A stretch of DNA of 64,000 nt from Oreohelix idahoensis (lineage: Eukaryota; Mollusca; Gastropoda; Stylommatophora; Oreohelicidae). Both the position numbers and the translations under genes were made by a program. Below are positions 21,403 through 32,293 of this stretch, one piece after another; the stretch's first letter is position 1, and each line of letters starts with the position of its first letter. The notes beneath the pieces are model-generated. The model saw nothing but the letters and a program-made list of their open reading frames with translations. It made no database searches and was not told the origin of the DNA. The stretch is from the NCBI GenBank assembly GCA_024509875.1, contig JAMPIV010009928.1, forward strand, positions 949,659-1,013,658. The letters run 5' to 3'.

Positions 21403-22060
21403 GTAATGATAACAGGGTTGAACTTGAAGAAACACCAATTCAAGATGTTGAATCATACACATATCTTGGCAGTAATATAGACAAAGTTGGAGGGACAGAC
21501 AGCGATATCAAAATAAGAATACAAAAGGCAAGAGGAGCTTTCATTGCATTGGGAAATATATGGAGATCAAGAGAAATTGGATCCAACACGAAAATAAGAA
21601 TCTTCAACTCAAATGTGAAGTCAGTCCTATTGTATGGCTCGGAGACATGGAGAACAACAAAGACAACAACCAAAAAGCTACAGACTTTCATAAATGGGTG
21701 CTTGCGTAGAATAGAGGGATTAAAATGGTATGACAAGGTTACCAACGTGGAACTGATGACAAGAACTAGACAAGTGCCAGTGGAACAAGAGATGAGAAGA
21801 AGACGATGGCGATGGATAGGACACACACTGAGGAAACCTGTTGATAGCATTACAAGGCAGTCCTTGTTCTGGAACCCCCAGGGCAAGAGAGGCAGAGGAA
21901 GACCAAGAAGTACATGGAGAAGAGAGTTGGAAACAGAGGTGAAAATGATGAGGAGAACATGGAAAGAACTTGAGATGATGGCACGGGACAGGAGGACTTG
22001 GCATGTGTTTGTTGAAGGCCTATGCTCCTTTGGGAGTGGAGGGTTATGAATGAATGAATG
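21403..22060 (+). pseudogene. 5'-truncated RTE-B LINE, RT C-terminus and tail
   Basis: An open frame from 21549 to 22049, with related coding sequence from about 21440 (YTYLGSNI), encodes the RTE C-terminus: ARGAFIALGNIWRSREIG, VLLYGSETWRTT, INGCLRRIEGLKW, RWIGHTLRKP, and a GRGRPRSTW basic block. It ends in a (GAAT)n tail. It keeps no catalytic motif because of 5' truncation. Perfect 14-bp duplications mark both ends. It is the best preserved of at least eight RTE-B 3' ends in this window and serves as their reference here. Confidence 0.9.
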
Positions 22061-22074
22061 AATTATCTGAACTG
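22061..22074. repeat. 14-bp target-site duplication, right (AATTATCTGAACTG)
   Basis: Exact copy of 21389-21402 after the GAAT tail. Confidence 0.92.
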
Positions 22075-23210
22075 TCAATTATTTGAACCAATTTCTCCGC
22101 CCAAAAAAAATTACACTATCTACTTATAGTGCACTAATGGTTTTGATGAAGTATTACTCCAACCGCATAATGCACTTTTTTTCTGATTATTTATTCATAG
22201 AGAGCACAAGGGCACTGAAGAGGCTTAGTGAAACTGCCGAAAAGGCATCAGGCTGGCTGTGGAACAACCGCAATGGGCAATGGAAATCGTGACAATAAAC
22301 GCTGCGGTACAGAAAACACCAGGAATTTTTCTAAGTCCACAATACGCTGAGTTTTTGGTGTACTAGTGAAAGGGCTGTGGCTGAGAGGCGACAGGCGGTG
22401 TATATTATAGAGGTGTCAGTGTCAGAATTTCAGTGGCGAACGCGCAGTGGCTAGACTCGTCGGCTTCGTGATGGTGTCTCAGTGTGTGCGATGGAACGAA
22501 CGGAATAATTTGTCTTCTCTTTGTTACTTTCACAATTGCCTCCACGGCTGGCGGAGTTGTGGATTAAAGTTGCTACCATAAGTGAAATGGGTTCATTTTC
22601 GATACAAGACAACAGGAGGCTGAGACGCTTGGGAGTCATGACCCAAGTGGGCCCGCTCCCCTTAGAGTGTAAAGGAGTATATCGGGCAGAAACACTTGTC
22701 GGACGAGGGGACTTCTTCTGATGATCAGATTGCTTCCTGTTGTATTGCTCTGTAAAGAGTTTCCTATCATAGATATGTGCAGTATTGAATAGAAATAGTG
22801 TCATTACAGGAGTTACAAATCAAATTTTGGCTTTAGCTACTGTGTGATTAATAGCTGAAACCATGTAAAACAATTAAGTAAGTTCAAAATAATTATAATA
22901 TATATTGTTTCTTCAACAAATTTTATTACTATTTACAAACAATTTCTTAAATCCATGTTTTTTATAATACTTCACATTTCAAAATATAGGAGTAATAACC
23001 ATGCATACAGTGATTTAAACTGTAGGCCTAGTGACACTTTGGTTTGTATAAACTCAGCATTCTCATGAATGTTTGATTATCCAAACTATTTGATTAACAC
23101 AGCCAATCTTATATATAAATATATAACTAGTGTCAAAGCCTGTCATAAGACGGGAATTAAATTCAAAAGCACCAATACCTAATGGTAGTTTTACTTATTC
23201 AAAAGTATTT
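22075..23210. other. no gene recognised; CpG-richer patch inside
   Basis: This may contain the body of the pogo-like element begun at 21362, but no transposase motif was recognised. Positions 22370-22720 are visibly richer in CG dinucleotides than the surroundings, with an open minus-strand frame (22804-22451) of no known family. The rest is AT-rich. Confidence 0.35.
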
Positions 23211-23345
23211 TTTTTAAACCACTGTGCATCACCACAGTACACGAACTACCTACGTAGCAGCAGAGAGAATCCCAATGTGTGTATATGGGATCACACATTC
23301 TATAAATATTTTTGTGCACACCGTCATTTGCGCATTCTTCTTTGG
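23211..23345 (-). repeat. unknown repeat R, copy 2 (short)
   Basis: It shares ATCCCAATGTGTGTATA, GGATCACACATTCTATAAAT and flanking sequence with 17880-17955 and 24850-24905. Confidence 0.5.
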
Positions 23346-23594
23346 TAAGTGTTACTATTTTCGGGAGAGTACATATAAGGGAAACAATACAATTAATGTC
23401 TAACTTTCAACCAAAGTTGCATCCCGTAGCATTACGCACTGACAGAAAAAGCTGGGATTTTATATATGGGATAATAATAATAATAATAATAAGATGCTTC
23501 CTTTCTTTCTTCTCACTGCTTGTTGACCGTTTATGTGTTGTGACATATTGAATCTTTATTAGACCTTTAAACTGTCATTATACTTTAACTATAT

Positions 23595-23715
23595 TAAGTA
23601 TCCGATTGGCTAAGTGGTTACAGTGCTTGGTTCTTGCGGCAAAGTACCAGTTTCCGGTGTAGCAGGCCACATCAACCCCCTCCAGACTAAACCCGGTTAT
23701 AATCTGGCCTAAACA
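23595..23715 (+). repeat. possible tRNA-like SINE head
   Basis: TTGGCTAAGTGGTTACAGTG resembles a tRNA A-box region (GGCTAAGTGGT). A convincing B box is missing, so it is only a candidate. The segment runs directly into an RTE-B 3' end at about 23716. Confidence 0.3.
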
Positions 23716-24050
23716 AACAAGATCACTAATGTGGAACTGAGGACAAGAACTAGACAAGTGCTCGTGGAAAAAGAGATAAGAAGGAGACAGTGGAGATGGA
23801 TAGGACACACACTGAGGAAACCTGTTCATAGCATTACCAGGAAGTCCTTGTTCTGGAATCACCAGGGTGAGAGGCTGAGGGAGATCAAGGAATACATGGA
23901 GAAGAGACCTGGAGACAGGCATAAAGGGGATGAAGATGACACGCAAAGATCTTGAGCTGATGGCACGGGACAGGAAGACTTGGCTAAAGTTTGTTGAAGG
24001 CCTATGCTCCTTGGGGAGCTGAAGGGAGATAATGAATAATGAATGAAGAC
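23716..24050 (+). repeat. RTE-B 3' end copy
   Basis: It aligns with 21735-22060 over its full length (CACTAATGTGGAACTGAGGA, TGGATAGGACACACACTGAG, CACGGGACAGGAAGACTTGG, TGCTCCTTGGGGAGCTGAAG) and ends in AATGAATAATGAATGAAG. The frame is broken. It is one of the less diverged copies. Confidence 0.8.
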
Positions 24051-24354
24051 ATTAAAAAAAAACACAACACACACAACAACAGCAGTGTTGTCTGCCTCCA
24101 TTTTGGAAATTTAAAAACAGTTTTTCTCTCTACAAAAAGTAATTTAAACCCCCCCCCCCCCCCCCCCCAGTTTCTGGAATGCTATGGCCGCTCAAAGTGA
24201 GTATCTAGATTGTCATAAAATATGTAAAATATATATATAATGAGTTTTTTAAAGTTGACTGTCCTTGTTCAGACTAAACAGATAAAGGCTATGTTACAGA
24301 TTGTAGTTTTCACGCGAAATAGACAAACGGTGATGTAAATGTTTTTGTTATCAG

Positions 24355-24515
24355 AGGGGTATATTTTGGCCCAGGGGGGTATATTCTGGCCTAGGCCAGA
24401 TTATACCCTGGGTATAAAGTTTCCTAGGCCAGATTATACTCGGGGTATAAAGTGGCCTAGGCCAAATAAACCCCAGGTATAATCTATACAGGGGGTATAC
24501 TTTGGCCTGCTTCAC
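24355..24515. repeat. tandem/palindromic GGCCTAGGCC repeat
   Basis: Units built from GGTATAAAGT, GGCCTAGGCCAGATTATACC and variants recur about four times in both orientations (GGTATATTTTGGCC, GGTATATTCTGGCC, CCTAGGCCAGATTATAC, GGTATACTTTGGCC). GGCCTAGGCC is itself a perfect palindrome. It is a small locally amplified repeat of unknown family. Confidence 0.7.
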
Positions 24516-24640
24516 CAGGATCACAACCTGCTTGTCATGCTCCAGTCTACCCAGCTGTAAATGTGTACCTGATTCTGCTCTTGAGTTAGGGAAGGCAAAG
24601 GCAGCCAGGCAGGCAATTGGACACATCACTTCATAAAGAT
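24500..24640 (+). repeat. SINE core-domain fragment
   Basis: CCAGTCTACCCAGCTGTAAA, TGTGTACCTGATT and GAGTTAGGGAAGGCAAAGGC match the body of the SINE at 19556-19800 in opposite orientation. The tRNA-like head is missing. Confidence 0.65.
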
Positions 24641-24730
24641 GGACTTATTATAGTGAATTCTCTAACAGTTCACGTTTTTACGGCAGTTTCTGCTACGGAA
24701 CTACTTTTACGTAGGTCTATTTTTGTAATC

Positions 24731-24955
24731 TTCGGTTTTGTTTGGTTTGAAGGATCATCTTCATTGCAAATGGACAACTCCATAAGTGCTCCGATCTCCT
24801 CTTTTAGATCACACAAGGAGGATCTCAGCACAGTGCACAAACTCCGTAGCACCAGCGAGGATCCCAATGTGTGTATACAGGAATAGCACATTCTATAAAT
24901 ATTGTTGGGGTGGGTAGGTTTCCTAATTTTTAAATTTTGCACTTAGAATTAAATT
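24731..24955 (-). repeat. unknown repeat R, copy 3 (uninterrupted)
   Basis: This is the full, uninterrupted counterpart of 17670-18000. The minus strand reads IYRMCYSCIHTLGSS, VLRSSLCDLKEEIGALMELS and CNEDDPSNQTKP in one frame, so the repeat may derive from a coding sequence. It shows a single CTTTTAGATCACACA, where copy 1 has the duplication around its 103-bp insert. Confidence 0.55.
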
Positions 24956-24959
24956 TTTG

Positions 24960-25435
24960 AAAAAATAAAGTAGGCTACTTACACTGGAATCCTGCTGTGC
25001 CTGTCTGTACGCTCGATACATTGTACTGAATTATATACATAGGCTACAAAAATTACTAGTCGTTTCTCTATTTACAGAACTGTAGGCTATTAATTAAAAT
25101 TTCTAACTACTGTACTGCCGAATAATTTGACAGCAAGTTGTTGACTGCGAATGATACCATTTTATAATATAACAGTAATAAACCACGTTTTAACAGTAAT
25201 TTGCTTTGCTTTTATAACTTATCTTACTGCAAGCGAATACAGGGACTAAAACTAACAGCATCTCCGGTAGGGTTTTTTTTCGATTCCGGCGTCCCTAACA
25301 TCAGAGTAACATAGTAAATGCGACCTGCACTGAGGAAGCGGTGTCAAGTTCAAATCAGCATGTAATATTAACCACACACACGTACACACCCATTTATATT
25401 GTTATTGTTTAACATAATCGACATCATTGCACTTA
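24960..25435. other. AT-rich stretch, nothing recognised
   Basis: No open frame or repeat family was identified. Confidence 0.4.
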
Positions 25436-25439
25436 TTCA

Positions 25440-25555
25440 TCTTATTTGGAATTGAAAACAATATATATCCTAATTATAACCCATCAGAGGTTGAACAGGA
25501 TATTTTTCATCATTAAATTTTAAAAAATCATTGCACTCCTGGCAAACCATCAGAT
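25440..25555 (-). repeat. 3' end of RNase H LINE, cut off by hAT insertion
   Basis: On the minus strand this is the 3' non-coding part of the LINE whose coding region lies at 32294-35040. It contains TGATGAAAAATATCCTGTTC, AACCTCTGATGGGTTATAAT and TTTTCAATTCCAAATAA, which also occur at 37651-37745 (minus) and, in diverged form, at 36440-36530 and 38200-38290 (plus). Confidence 0.65.
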
Positions 25556-25851
25556 CAGTGTTTCCCAAACTTTTTTGGGTCACCACCCCTTGGCTTCCAG
25601 GGCATGTCCCCAGCGCCCCCCCCCCCCCCCGCATTTTCCCACAGTACATTAAAAAATGTAAAGAGTGAAAAATAAGAGCAACTTTTAATACAGTAACAAC
25701 TAATTGCTAAATTTATCACATTCTAATATAAAGCTACAGATACGCTTATTTATTTACTTAATTTAAAAAGAAAAACTTAATTACTTAATGCAGTGAAACA
25801 AACAGCAGTATGCGAAAGTAAATTAGTAACACACTTACTTCATTTTTAACT

Positions 25852-27126
25852 TCAGTGAGATGGATGTGCCTGGTGTAGTGATATCAGCTTCTCAACATCA
25901 GGCTGAAAGTTACTTAGAAGGAGTCTCAGATCCCCACATTCAGTAATCTGCAGTCTGTTTCTCTGCTTCGAAAGAAGTTGGAAAACCGCGCTGAAACCAC
26001 GCTCTACTAAATACGATGTTGGAAAGGCAATACAGAATATCTTAACCTTTCCCCACACTGCAGGATAGCGTTCAGAGATATCTTTCTGCAACCAAAAGTC
26101 TTGATATGATTTCTCGAACATTGGCTTAAGCTCAACGTCATTTTGTAGCGATATCAGTTCCTCTTCCACCCTTCCTAGTTCCTCACTGCACGTGTCCAGG
26201 AATGGATTTATTATCCAGTCTGGAATCGTGATCAAAAGAAGATCCTGAAACCTCTGAGACATGTCTTTATGCAGCATATCTAGGTGTGCACAATATACTT
26301 GAAGGTTATCCTCTGGTATTTTGTCTTTCTCTTCCAACTCTAAGAGGCTGGAAAATTGGATTAACTCGCGACGGCCAATATTACGTTTGAATAGCGTTAA
26401 TTTGGCCAGAAACGTGGAGACGACAGATTTGACTTTTATAAGATTAATATCATTTCCTTGCAGTTGTAGATTTGTTTCGTTAAACTTTGTAAATAAATCT
26501 GACAAATATGCATTGTCATGCCTGATATTCGTTAGTTCTGTACTGAGCGAAGCATGCGAGTCTTTGAAGAATTCTACCACAGTTTCAAAAAGAGCATAAA
26601 AGCGGCTCAGACAATTTCCTTTTGAGTGCCACCTGACTTCTGTGAGCATCAGCAAACGTTCAAACTGTTCATCATTCTCAGTACAAAGCTCTCGAAATAG
26701 TCGATAACCGAGAGCATAAGACTTAATTTTGTTAATCGCTGTGATACCAGTATTTAATTATTTGTGAAGCCGATCACTTAGATTTTTTGCGACAAGATGT
26801 TGTCTGTGAATTACACAGTGTATTGTAAATATACCAGGTACAGCTTCTTTTAAGAAAGCCATAAACCCTCGGTAACAACCTATCATTGATGGTGCCCCTT
26901 CTGTTGCACAAGCAAGAATGTTAGTAAACGGAATGTCCTTCTCTTTGAAAAATTTCTCTACTACACGAAATATTGACTCTCCTTTTGTATCAGTTACTAG
27001 TTGCTTAGCAAATAACAATTCTTGAACCAAGCTTTCATCTTTTACGAAGCGAACATAGGCAAGAAGCAAAGATTCTTTGCTAGGCAAAGTTGACTCATCC
27101 AACTGCAATGCAAATTATGTTGTACT
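25852..27126 (-). pseudogene. hAT transposase, C-terminal part
   Basis: One minus-strand frame holds LQLDESTLPSKESLLLAYVR, ACATEGAPSMIGCYRGFMAF, IHCVIHRQHLVAKNLS, EVRWHSKGNCLSRFYALFE and the hATC dimerisation domain IAFPTSYLVERGFSAVFQLL, ending SLHQAHPSH. This is the typical order of the RNase H-fold catalytic core and C-terminal domain of hAT transposases. In-frame TAA codons at 26758-26760 and about 27112 disable it. The frame runs straight across the RTE insertion to the segment at 30470 once the insert and one TSD copy (3332 bp) are discounted. Confidence 0.88.
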
Positions 27127-27137
27127 AAGTATGTTGC
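27127..27137. repeat. 11-bp target-site duplication, left (AAGTATGTTGC)
   Basis: Repeated at 30459-30469. The first AAG could partly belong to the GAA tail, so the true duplication is 9-11 bp. Confidence 0.88.
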
Positions 27138-30100
27138 CTGCCATCAATGGTACCTATACCTTGTAGCGGTATGGCAGCTTGCGTACCCTGACAATCCCCA
27201 GAGCTATGCCAGTGGGAGTTTTACTCCTGGTAGGTTCAACCAAGCTGGACTGGTCTGTGTGGGTAGGGGTCAGACAAAAGCTGGTACCCTGGTCCTCCAG
27301 GTTGGGGGTTTTAGCATAGGGCTGACACCCCTGTCTATGTAAAAAAAATAATGAAGTTACGGAAACAACATCAAATGAACAAACTTTGCTGCGGGATGGA
27401 CATTCGGAGTCTGTGGCTCGTATGACTGTCAGTGGTGAAAGCCGAAAGGAAGCCACTGACATGAAAACGGATGTCCTGACCGCAAAACAGGATACAAGAA
27501 TAGGATTTTGGAATGTCAGGACAATGTACGAGACAGGTAAACTAAGACAGGTCACGGCAGAAATGAGAAACTATAGGTTACACATCCTGGGGATAAGTGA
27601 GAGCAGATGGACAGGGGCAGGAAAAGTTAAAACAGCAACAGGAGAAACAGTACTTTACTCTGGAAGAGAGGATGGACAGCACAGTGAAGGCGTAGCCATT
27701 ATTCTACAGAAAGGGATAGAAAGGACATTACTGGAATGGAAACCCATCAACAACAGACTGATACGATTGAGATTGAGAGGGAGATTCACCAACACTACAA
27801 TAATACAATGCTACGCACCAACGAATGATAGCGATGAGGAGGTCAAGGATGAATTCTATCAACAACTGCAGAAAGAAATGGAAGACACACCTAAATATGA
27901 TCTTGTTATAGTAATGGGAGACCTCAATGCGAAAGTTGGTACACACAATACATATAATGAAAGAACAATGGGGAAATGCGGCAGCGGAACAGCAAACGAA
28001 AATGGGGATAAGCTAATAAGTTTCTGTAGCATTAACAACCTGGTCATTGGAGGAACACTTTTCCCACATAAGGAAATTCACAAGTTAACATGGGAATCAA
28101 AAAATGATCGGGACAGAAACCAGATAGACCACATCATGGTTAACGGTAGATGGAGACATGCATTACAAGATGTGAAGGTAAGAAGAGGTGCAGATGTGGG
28201 AAGTGATCACCATTTAGTAGTAGCAAAACTGAAAGTGAAACTAAGAAGGGCTGGACCAACTGTAACTACACAGAAAAGGTTTGACATCAGCAAATTGAAG
28301 GACCCCCTTACCAGAAAAGCTTTTGCGGCCGACATTAAGAAACGATATCAATTTGCCAAAAGCCAGGAAAAGACATTGACTGATGATATAGACCAGAATT
28401 TCAACACCATTTCAACAGTATATAAGGAAAGTAGCAAATCATGCTTAGGATTCCAGGAAAGGAAGAAGCAAGACTGGATAACACCAGAAACACTAAACAC
28501 CATAAAGATGAGAAAGGAAATGAAAAGAAAGAAAACAGAAGCGAAGTCCCCCAGGTTAAAGCAACTATATAGCGAACAGTACAGCCAGCTGGACAGGGAA
28601 GTTAAACGCCAAACCCGAGCCAACAAAAGGAATTTCCTAGACGATCTTGCAAAACAGGCAGAAGAGGCAGCACTGAGAAATGAACAAAGCACAGTATACA
28701 AAATAACTAAATTCATCAGCGGAAAACAAGGTGCAAACAATATTACATTAGTAAGAGATAAGCAAGGAAATCTCATCAAGACAGCAGAGGGACAGGAAAC
28801 AAGATGGGAAGAGCACTTCAGAGAAACTCTGAACAAGGAAATACCAGAGACACAATTGAATGTTCCTGAGGCTGAAAACGATCTAGATGTAAATACAGAC
28901 ATTCCACGAAAAGAAGAAATCATCACAGCAATCAAAGGGTTAAAGAACGGTAAAGCTCCTGGCCATGATAACTTAAATGCAGAGCTATTTAAGACAGACC
29001 CTGAGCTAGCAGCAGAACTATTAGAACCACTATTTGCACAAGTGTGGAAAACGGGGACAACACCATCAGAGTGGAACAAAGGAATAATTGTCAAATTGCC
29101 CAAAAAGGGAGATCTTGCAGACTGCAATAATTGGAGAGGAATCACTCTTCTCTCAGTTCCCAGCAAAATACTAGGCAGGATAATTATACAGAGAATTTCA
29201 AAGGCAGTAGACTACAAACTGAGGAAAGAAAAAGCAGGATTTAGAAAGGACAGAAGATGTGTAGACCATATATTCACTCTCAGGAACATTATAGAGCAGT
29301 GCTCAGAATGGCAAAGACAGCTTTACATAAATTTTGTTGATTTTGAAAAGGCTTTTGACAGCATACATAGGGACAGTTTATGGAAAATACTGAGGGCTTA
29401 TGGAATTCCAAGCTGCATAGTGTCAATCATAAAAAGCCTCTATGCCAACTTTACGTGTAGTGTTGGGCAGAGCAACCTAACCTTCGAGGTGAAGACAGGA
29501 GTACGACAGGGATGTCCCTTATCAACCACTCTTTTTTTAACAGTCATAGACTGGGTGATGCGCCAGACAACAGAGGGCAGTCCAAGAGGAATAAGATGGA
29601 CTACATTTTCTACATTGGAAGATCTGGAATATGCAAATGACATTGCACTGCTGGCACATTCACATCAACACATCCAGGAAAAAACGGATAGACTTAATAA
29701 ATTTAGCCAGCAGGTGGGCTTGAACATCAATTTAAAGAAGTCTGAGGTCATGACGCTCAATGTGAGCAACCCTGAGCCCATATCAGTAAGGAATCAGCTA
29801 TTGGTACAGACAGATACCTTCACATACCTAGGAAGCATAGTAACACCAGACGGTGGGGCAGGCAAAGACATCAACATCAGATGAATAAGGCAAGAACAGC
29901 CTTCTTTAGCCTAAATAACATCTGGAAGTCCTCCCAATACAGCACAAGCACAAAATTAAGATTATACCAGAGTTGCGTGCTTTCTGTGCTTCTCTATGGT
30001 GCGGAATGCTGGAGAGTCACAGAGAAGGAAATGTCAAAATTGTCCTCTTTTCACACAACATGCCTAAGAAAAATTCACAGAATCTTTTGGCCGAATACCA

Positions 30101-30458
30101 TCACCAACCAAGATCTGCTTACTCGTAGCAAGCAAGAGGACATGCACACCATCATAGCTGGCAGACGCTGGAGCTGGGTTGGTCATGTCCTTAGAAGAGA
30201 CCCCGATGCCATCACAAGAACAGCTATGCTTTGGACCCCTGAAGGAAAGCGAAAGAGAGGCCGACCAAAAACAACTTGGCGGAGGACTGTGGAGGCTGAG
30301 ATGCAAAGAATGAACCAGAGTTGTGGCACTGTACGAAGGATGGCCACCGACCGTGCAAAGTTGAATCAATTTGTTGTTGCCCTACAAGACGCCACTAGGC
30401 GTGATGGCCACTGACTGCTTTGACGGTCGGTAGTTAAGGATCGAAAAAGAAGAAGAAG
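27138..30458 (+). mobile_element. full-length RTE-A LINE (3.3 kb)
   Basis: It is complete from leader to tail and bracketed by an 11-bp duplication. The leader (27138-27358) contains GGGCTGACACCCCTGTCTAT followed by an A run, just before the ORF. The 3' UTR is only ~45 bp and ends in a GAAGAAGAAGAA tail. Length and layout (one ORF, short UTRs, microsatellite tail) are those of the RTE clade. It is inserted in antisense orientation in the hAT transposase gene. Copies of the same family lie at 15326-16300 (minus) and 19803-21357 (plus). Confidence 0.92.
27386..30414 (+). pseudogene. RTE-A endonuclease-reverse transcriptase ORF
   Basis: An open frame of 832 codons (27386-29884) is followed after a one-base deletion near 29880 by 177 codons (29881-30414). 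Endonuclease motifs: GFWNVRTMYETGKL, ESRWTGAG (Glu), VIVMGDLNAKVG, NQIDHIM, and VGSDHHLVVA (SDH), all intact. RT motifs: NGKAPGHDNLNAELFK, VKLPKKGDLADCNNWRGITL, NFVDFEKAFDSI, GVRQGCPLSTTLF and LEYANDIALL. The usual YADD box reads YAND (about 29632), so the first catalytic Asp is Asn and the RT should be dead. The likely start codon is ACG at 27359-27361, where the copy at 16243 has ATG. The C-terminus has LLYGAECW, WSWVGHVLRRDP and the basic KRKRGRPKTTW block. Genome annotations often label such proteins craniofacial development protein 2-like. Confidence 0.9.
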
Positions 30459-30469
30459 AAGTATGTTGC
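30459..30469. repeat. 11-bp target-site duplication, right (AAGTATGTTGC)
   Basis: Exact copy of 27127-27137 after the GAA tail. Confidence 0.88.
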
Positions 30470-30985
30470 ACAATGTATTTTCAACATTCTCAGCCATTTC
30501 ATCTATTCTTCTTTGAACAGAGGTATTGCTGGGCGGAATTGCTTTAATTATTTGTTCAGGTGACTTATGCATAACTGTACTCACAAACTCCCTTATAGCT
30601 GGCAAAATCAAATTTTCTGCGATTGTGTGAGACTTTCCAGATTTAGCTATTAGCAATGAAATTTTGTATGAAGCTCGCAAACCAATACAGCTTTGTTGTG
30701 AAGTGTTGACAAACATGTCACGGACAGTTTTACGTTTCTGAAAGTTTTCACGAAGTGACTGAAAATATGTCAAACTTTTCTCTGTTTTATCTGGGTAAAA
30801 TTTTTTCAAATGTTCAAGTAGTCTGGAAGGTTTCATCGCCTCATTTAAAAGGCCCTCTCCCATAATAGACACATTGGCAGTTGTTGGTTATTTAGTGCTG
30901 GAATAAATCCATATTTCAGATATTCCACGCTGTATTGTCTGCACTTCTTTTTGGTTTGTTCTGCTTTTGCCGTATTTGTTCTGAA
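30470..30985 (-). pseudogene. hAT transposase, N-terminal part with degenerate BED finger
   Basis: The minus strand reads KKKCRQYSVEYLKYGFIPAL and NNQQLPMCLLW, then after a frame change near 30850-30870 LLNEAMKPSRLLEHLKKFYP, followed by FQKRKTVRDMF, SYKISLLIAKSGKSHTIAE and IDEMAENVENTLCN. This is the BED-type zinc finger and linker found at the N-terminus of SCAND3/ZBED-like hAT transposases. The expected CxxC is C-x-x-W and the HLxxxH pair is incomplete, so the finger is degenerate. Its continuation is at 27126. Confidence 0.8.
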
Positions 30986-30989
30986 TTCT

Positions 30990-32285
30990 GGAACAAAGAA
31001 TTGATTTTACAATTTTGCAGATAGAAAAATATTCGCCGAGTAAACAACAAAAACTGATTTAAAAGTGGTTTTACAAAAATGTTGACACAGATGTTCTTAC
31101 CAGTTTACTCTTCTATTTTATAAAGTTTCTTAACCACAGCCATAAATAAATTAGAAAAATACAACAATCAGAAAAAAAAAACACAAATAGCAACATCCAC
31201 ACCAACACTAAAGTAACCCAATAATCATTTCATAAAGTATAATAATAGTTATTTAATATGAACAAAATATAAAATAACGCACTATATTGATAGGTCTTCA
31301 GATTTAAAAATTGGGAGACAGTAGCCTAACTACAAAGTGTGGAGATCACGGCAACAAATTAAAAGGATGTAATATAATGGATTGAAAAGCAATATTCAAT
31401 ATACGGCTAATCTGTATCAAAATGTATCTGCTTAATTAATAATTAATGTTAGTAAAACTAATGCTAGCTCTGTGCAAACAAACAAAAAATATAAGTAAGA
31501 AAACTTACCTTATCGACAGGATGAAATTGTTTGATACCCGGTACAGGCTTATTTGAAACCACTGTTCACAAGAAAAGCTGAGAAAGTTTGTTGGTTTTGC
31601 TCATAGCCAGCGCAAAGTTGAAATAGACGGGAAACGTACATCGCGTCAGTCGATTTATGAAAGTCTGAATGTAAGGTAGGAAAGCCGGTTCAGAGGTTCA
31701 AAGACTGATTTCTACTGCCAAGTACCGTTAAAAACGTGCTCCCTTGAACCTTTTCTCTTATTTATTACCAATCTGCGAATATCTAGTTACCACTAGCCCC
31801 CCGCAAATACTGAGACAATAAATTCCGCAACAAAGCAAAGTTGGTACTTTCTGAATCACCAGCAGGTATCTAATTTCGTCCATGCCATCGGCACGGATCA
31901 TTTCTCTTCCTTCAGGAGTGAACGAATGGACAATAGGTGTTTGGTTAACCCCCTTTCCTAGCAGTTCCCGATTACCGTTTATGGTCAGCGATGGTTACCT
32001 GAGCTCAGAACGACACACATAGACGAAACTATGCCCTGCTTAATGATCCTAGTAATATAACCATCCACATCGTCCCCGCTTCACTGATGCTGTCTCTCAA
32101 ATCCACAATTCCTTTCTCCTCCGCACGTACTGAATTTAGCTTGTCAAATCCTGAACCCCCCCGTACTACTAAACGTCCACTGTTTACTACTGAACGCCCC
32201 CCTCTGGCCCATTTTTTTCTGCATCGCCCCCTTGGATCCTTCCAAAGCCCCCAGGGGGTGGTACCGCCCACTTTGGGAACCACTG
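30990..32285 (-). other. 5' non-coding part of the hAT transposon
   Basis: Between the transposase N-terminus and the right terminal repeat there is ~1.3 kb, mostly AT-rich. The GC-richer terminal 250 bp (about 32030-32285) is shared with the non-autonomous element at 12270-13340. No exon was recognised. Confidence 0.45.
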
Positions 32286-32293
32286 CTTTAGAT

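Larger units (their letters stand above)
25556..32285 (-). mobile_element. 6.7-kb hAT transposon (interrupted)
   Basis: Left end CAGTGTTTCCCAAACTTTTT; right end, read inward on the minus strand, CAGTGGTTCCCAAAGTGGGC. The flanks CATCAGAT (25548-25555) and CTTTAGAT (32286-32293) agree at six of eight positions, a decayed 8-bp target duplication. The transposase is coded on the minus strand from about 30985 to 25852. A full-length RTE-A (27138-30458) sits inside the coding region. Without that insert the hAT would be about 3.4 kb. The transposase resembles the SCAND3/ZBED5/FAM200-type hAT lineage. Confidence 0.88.

Noticed and set aside
23595..23715. Firm SINE call
   Set aside because: A-box-like start only; B box and tail not convincing.
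24355..24515. CRISPR-like array
   Set aside because: Units are palindromic and contiguous with no unique spacers, and the context is eukaryotic.
28348..29166. 272-codon minus-strand ORF
   Set aside because: It lies antisense to the RTE-A reverse transcriptase and has no family motif, so it is a shadow frame.
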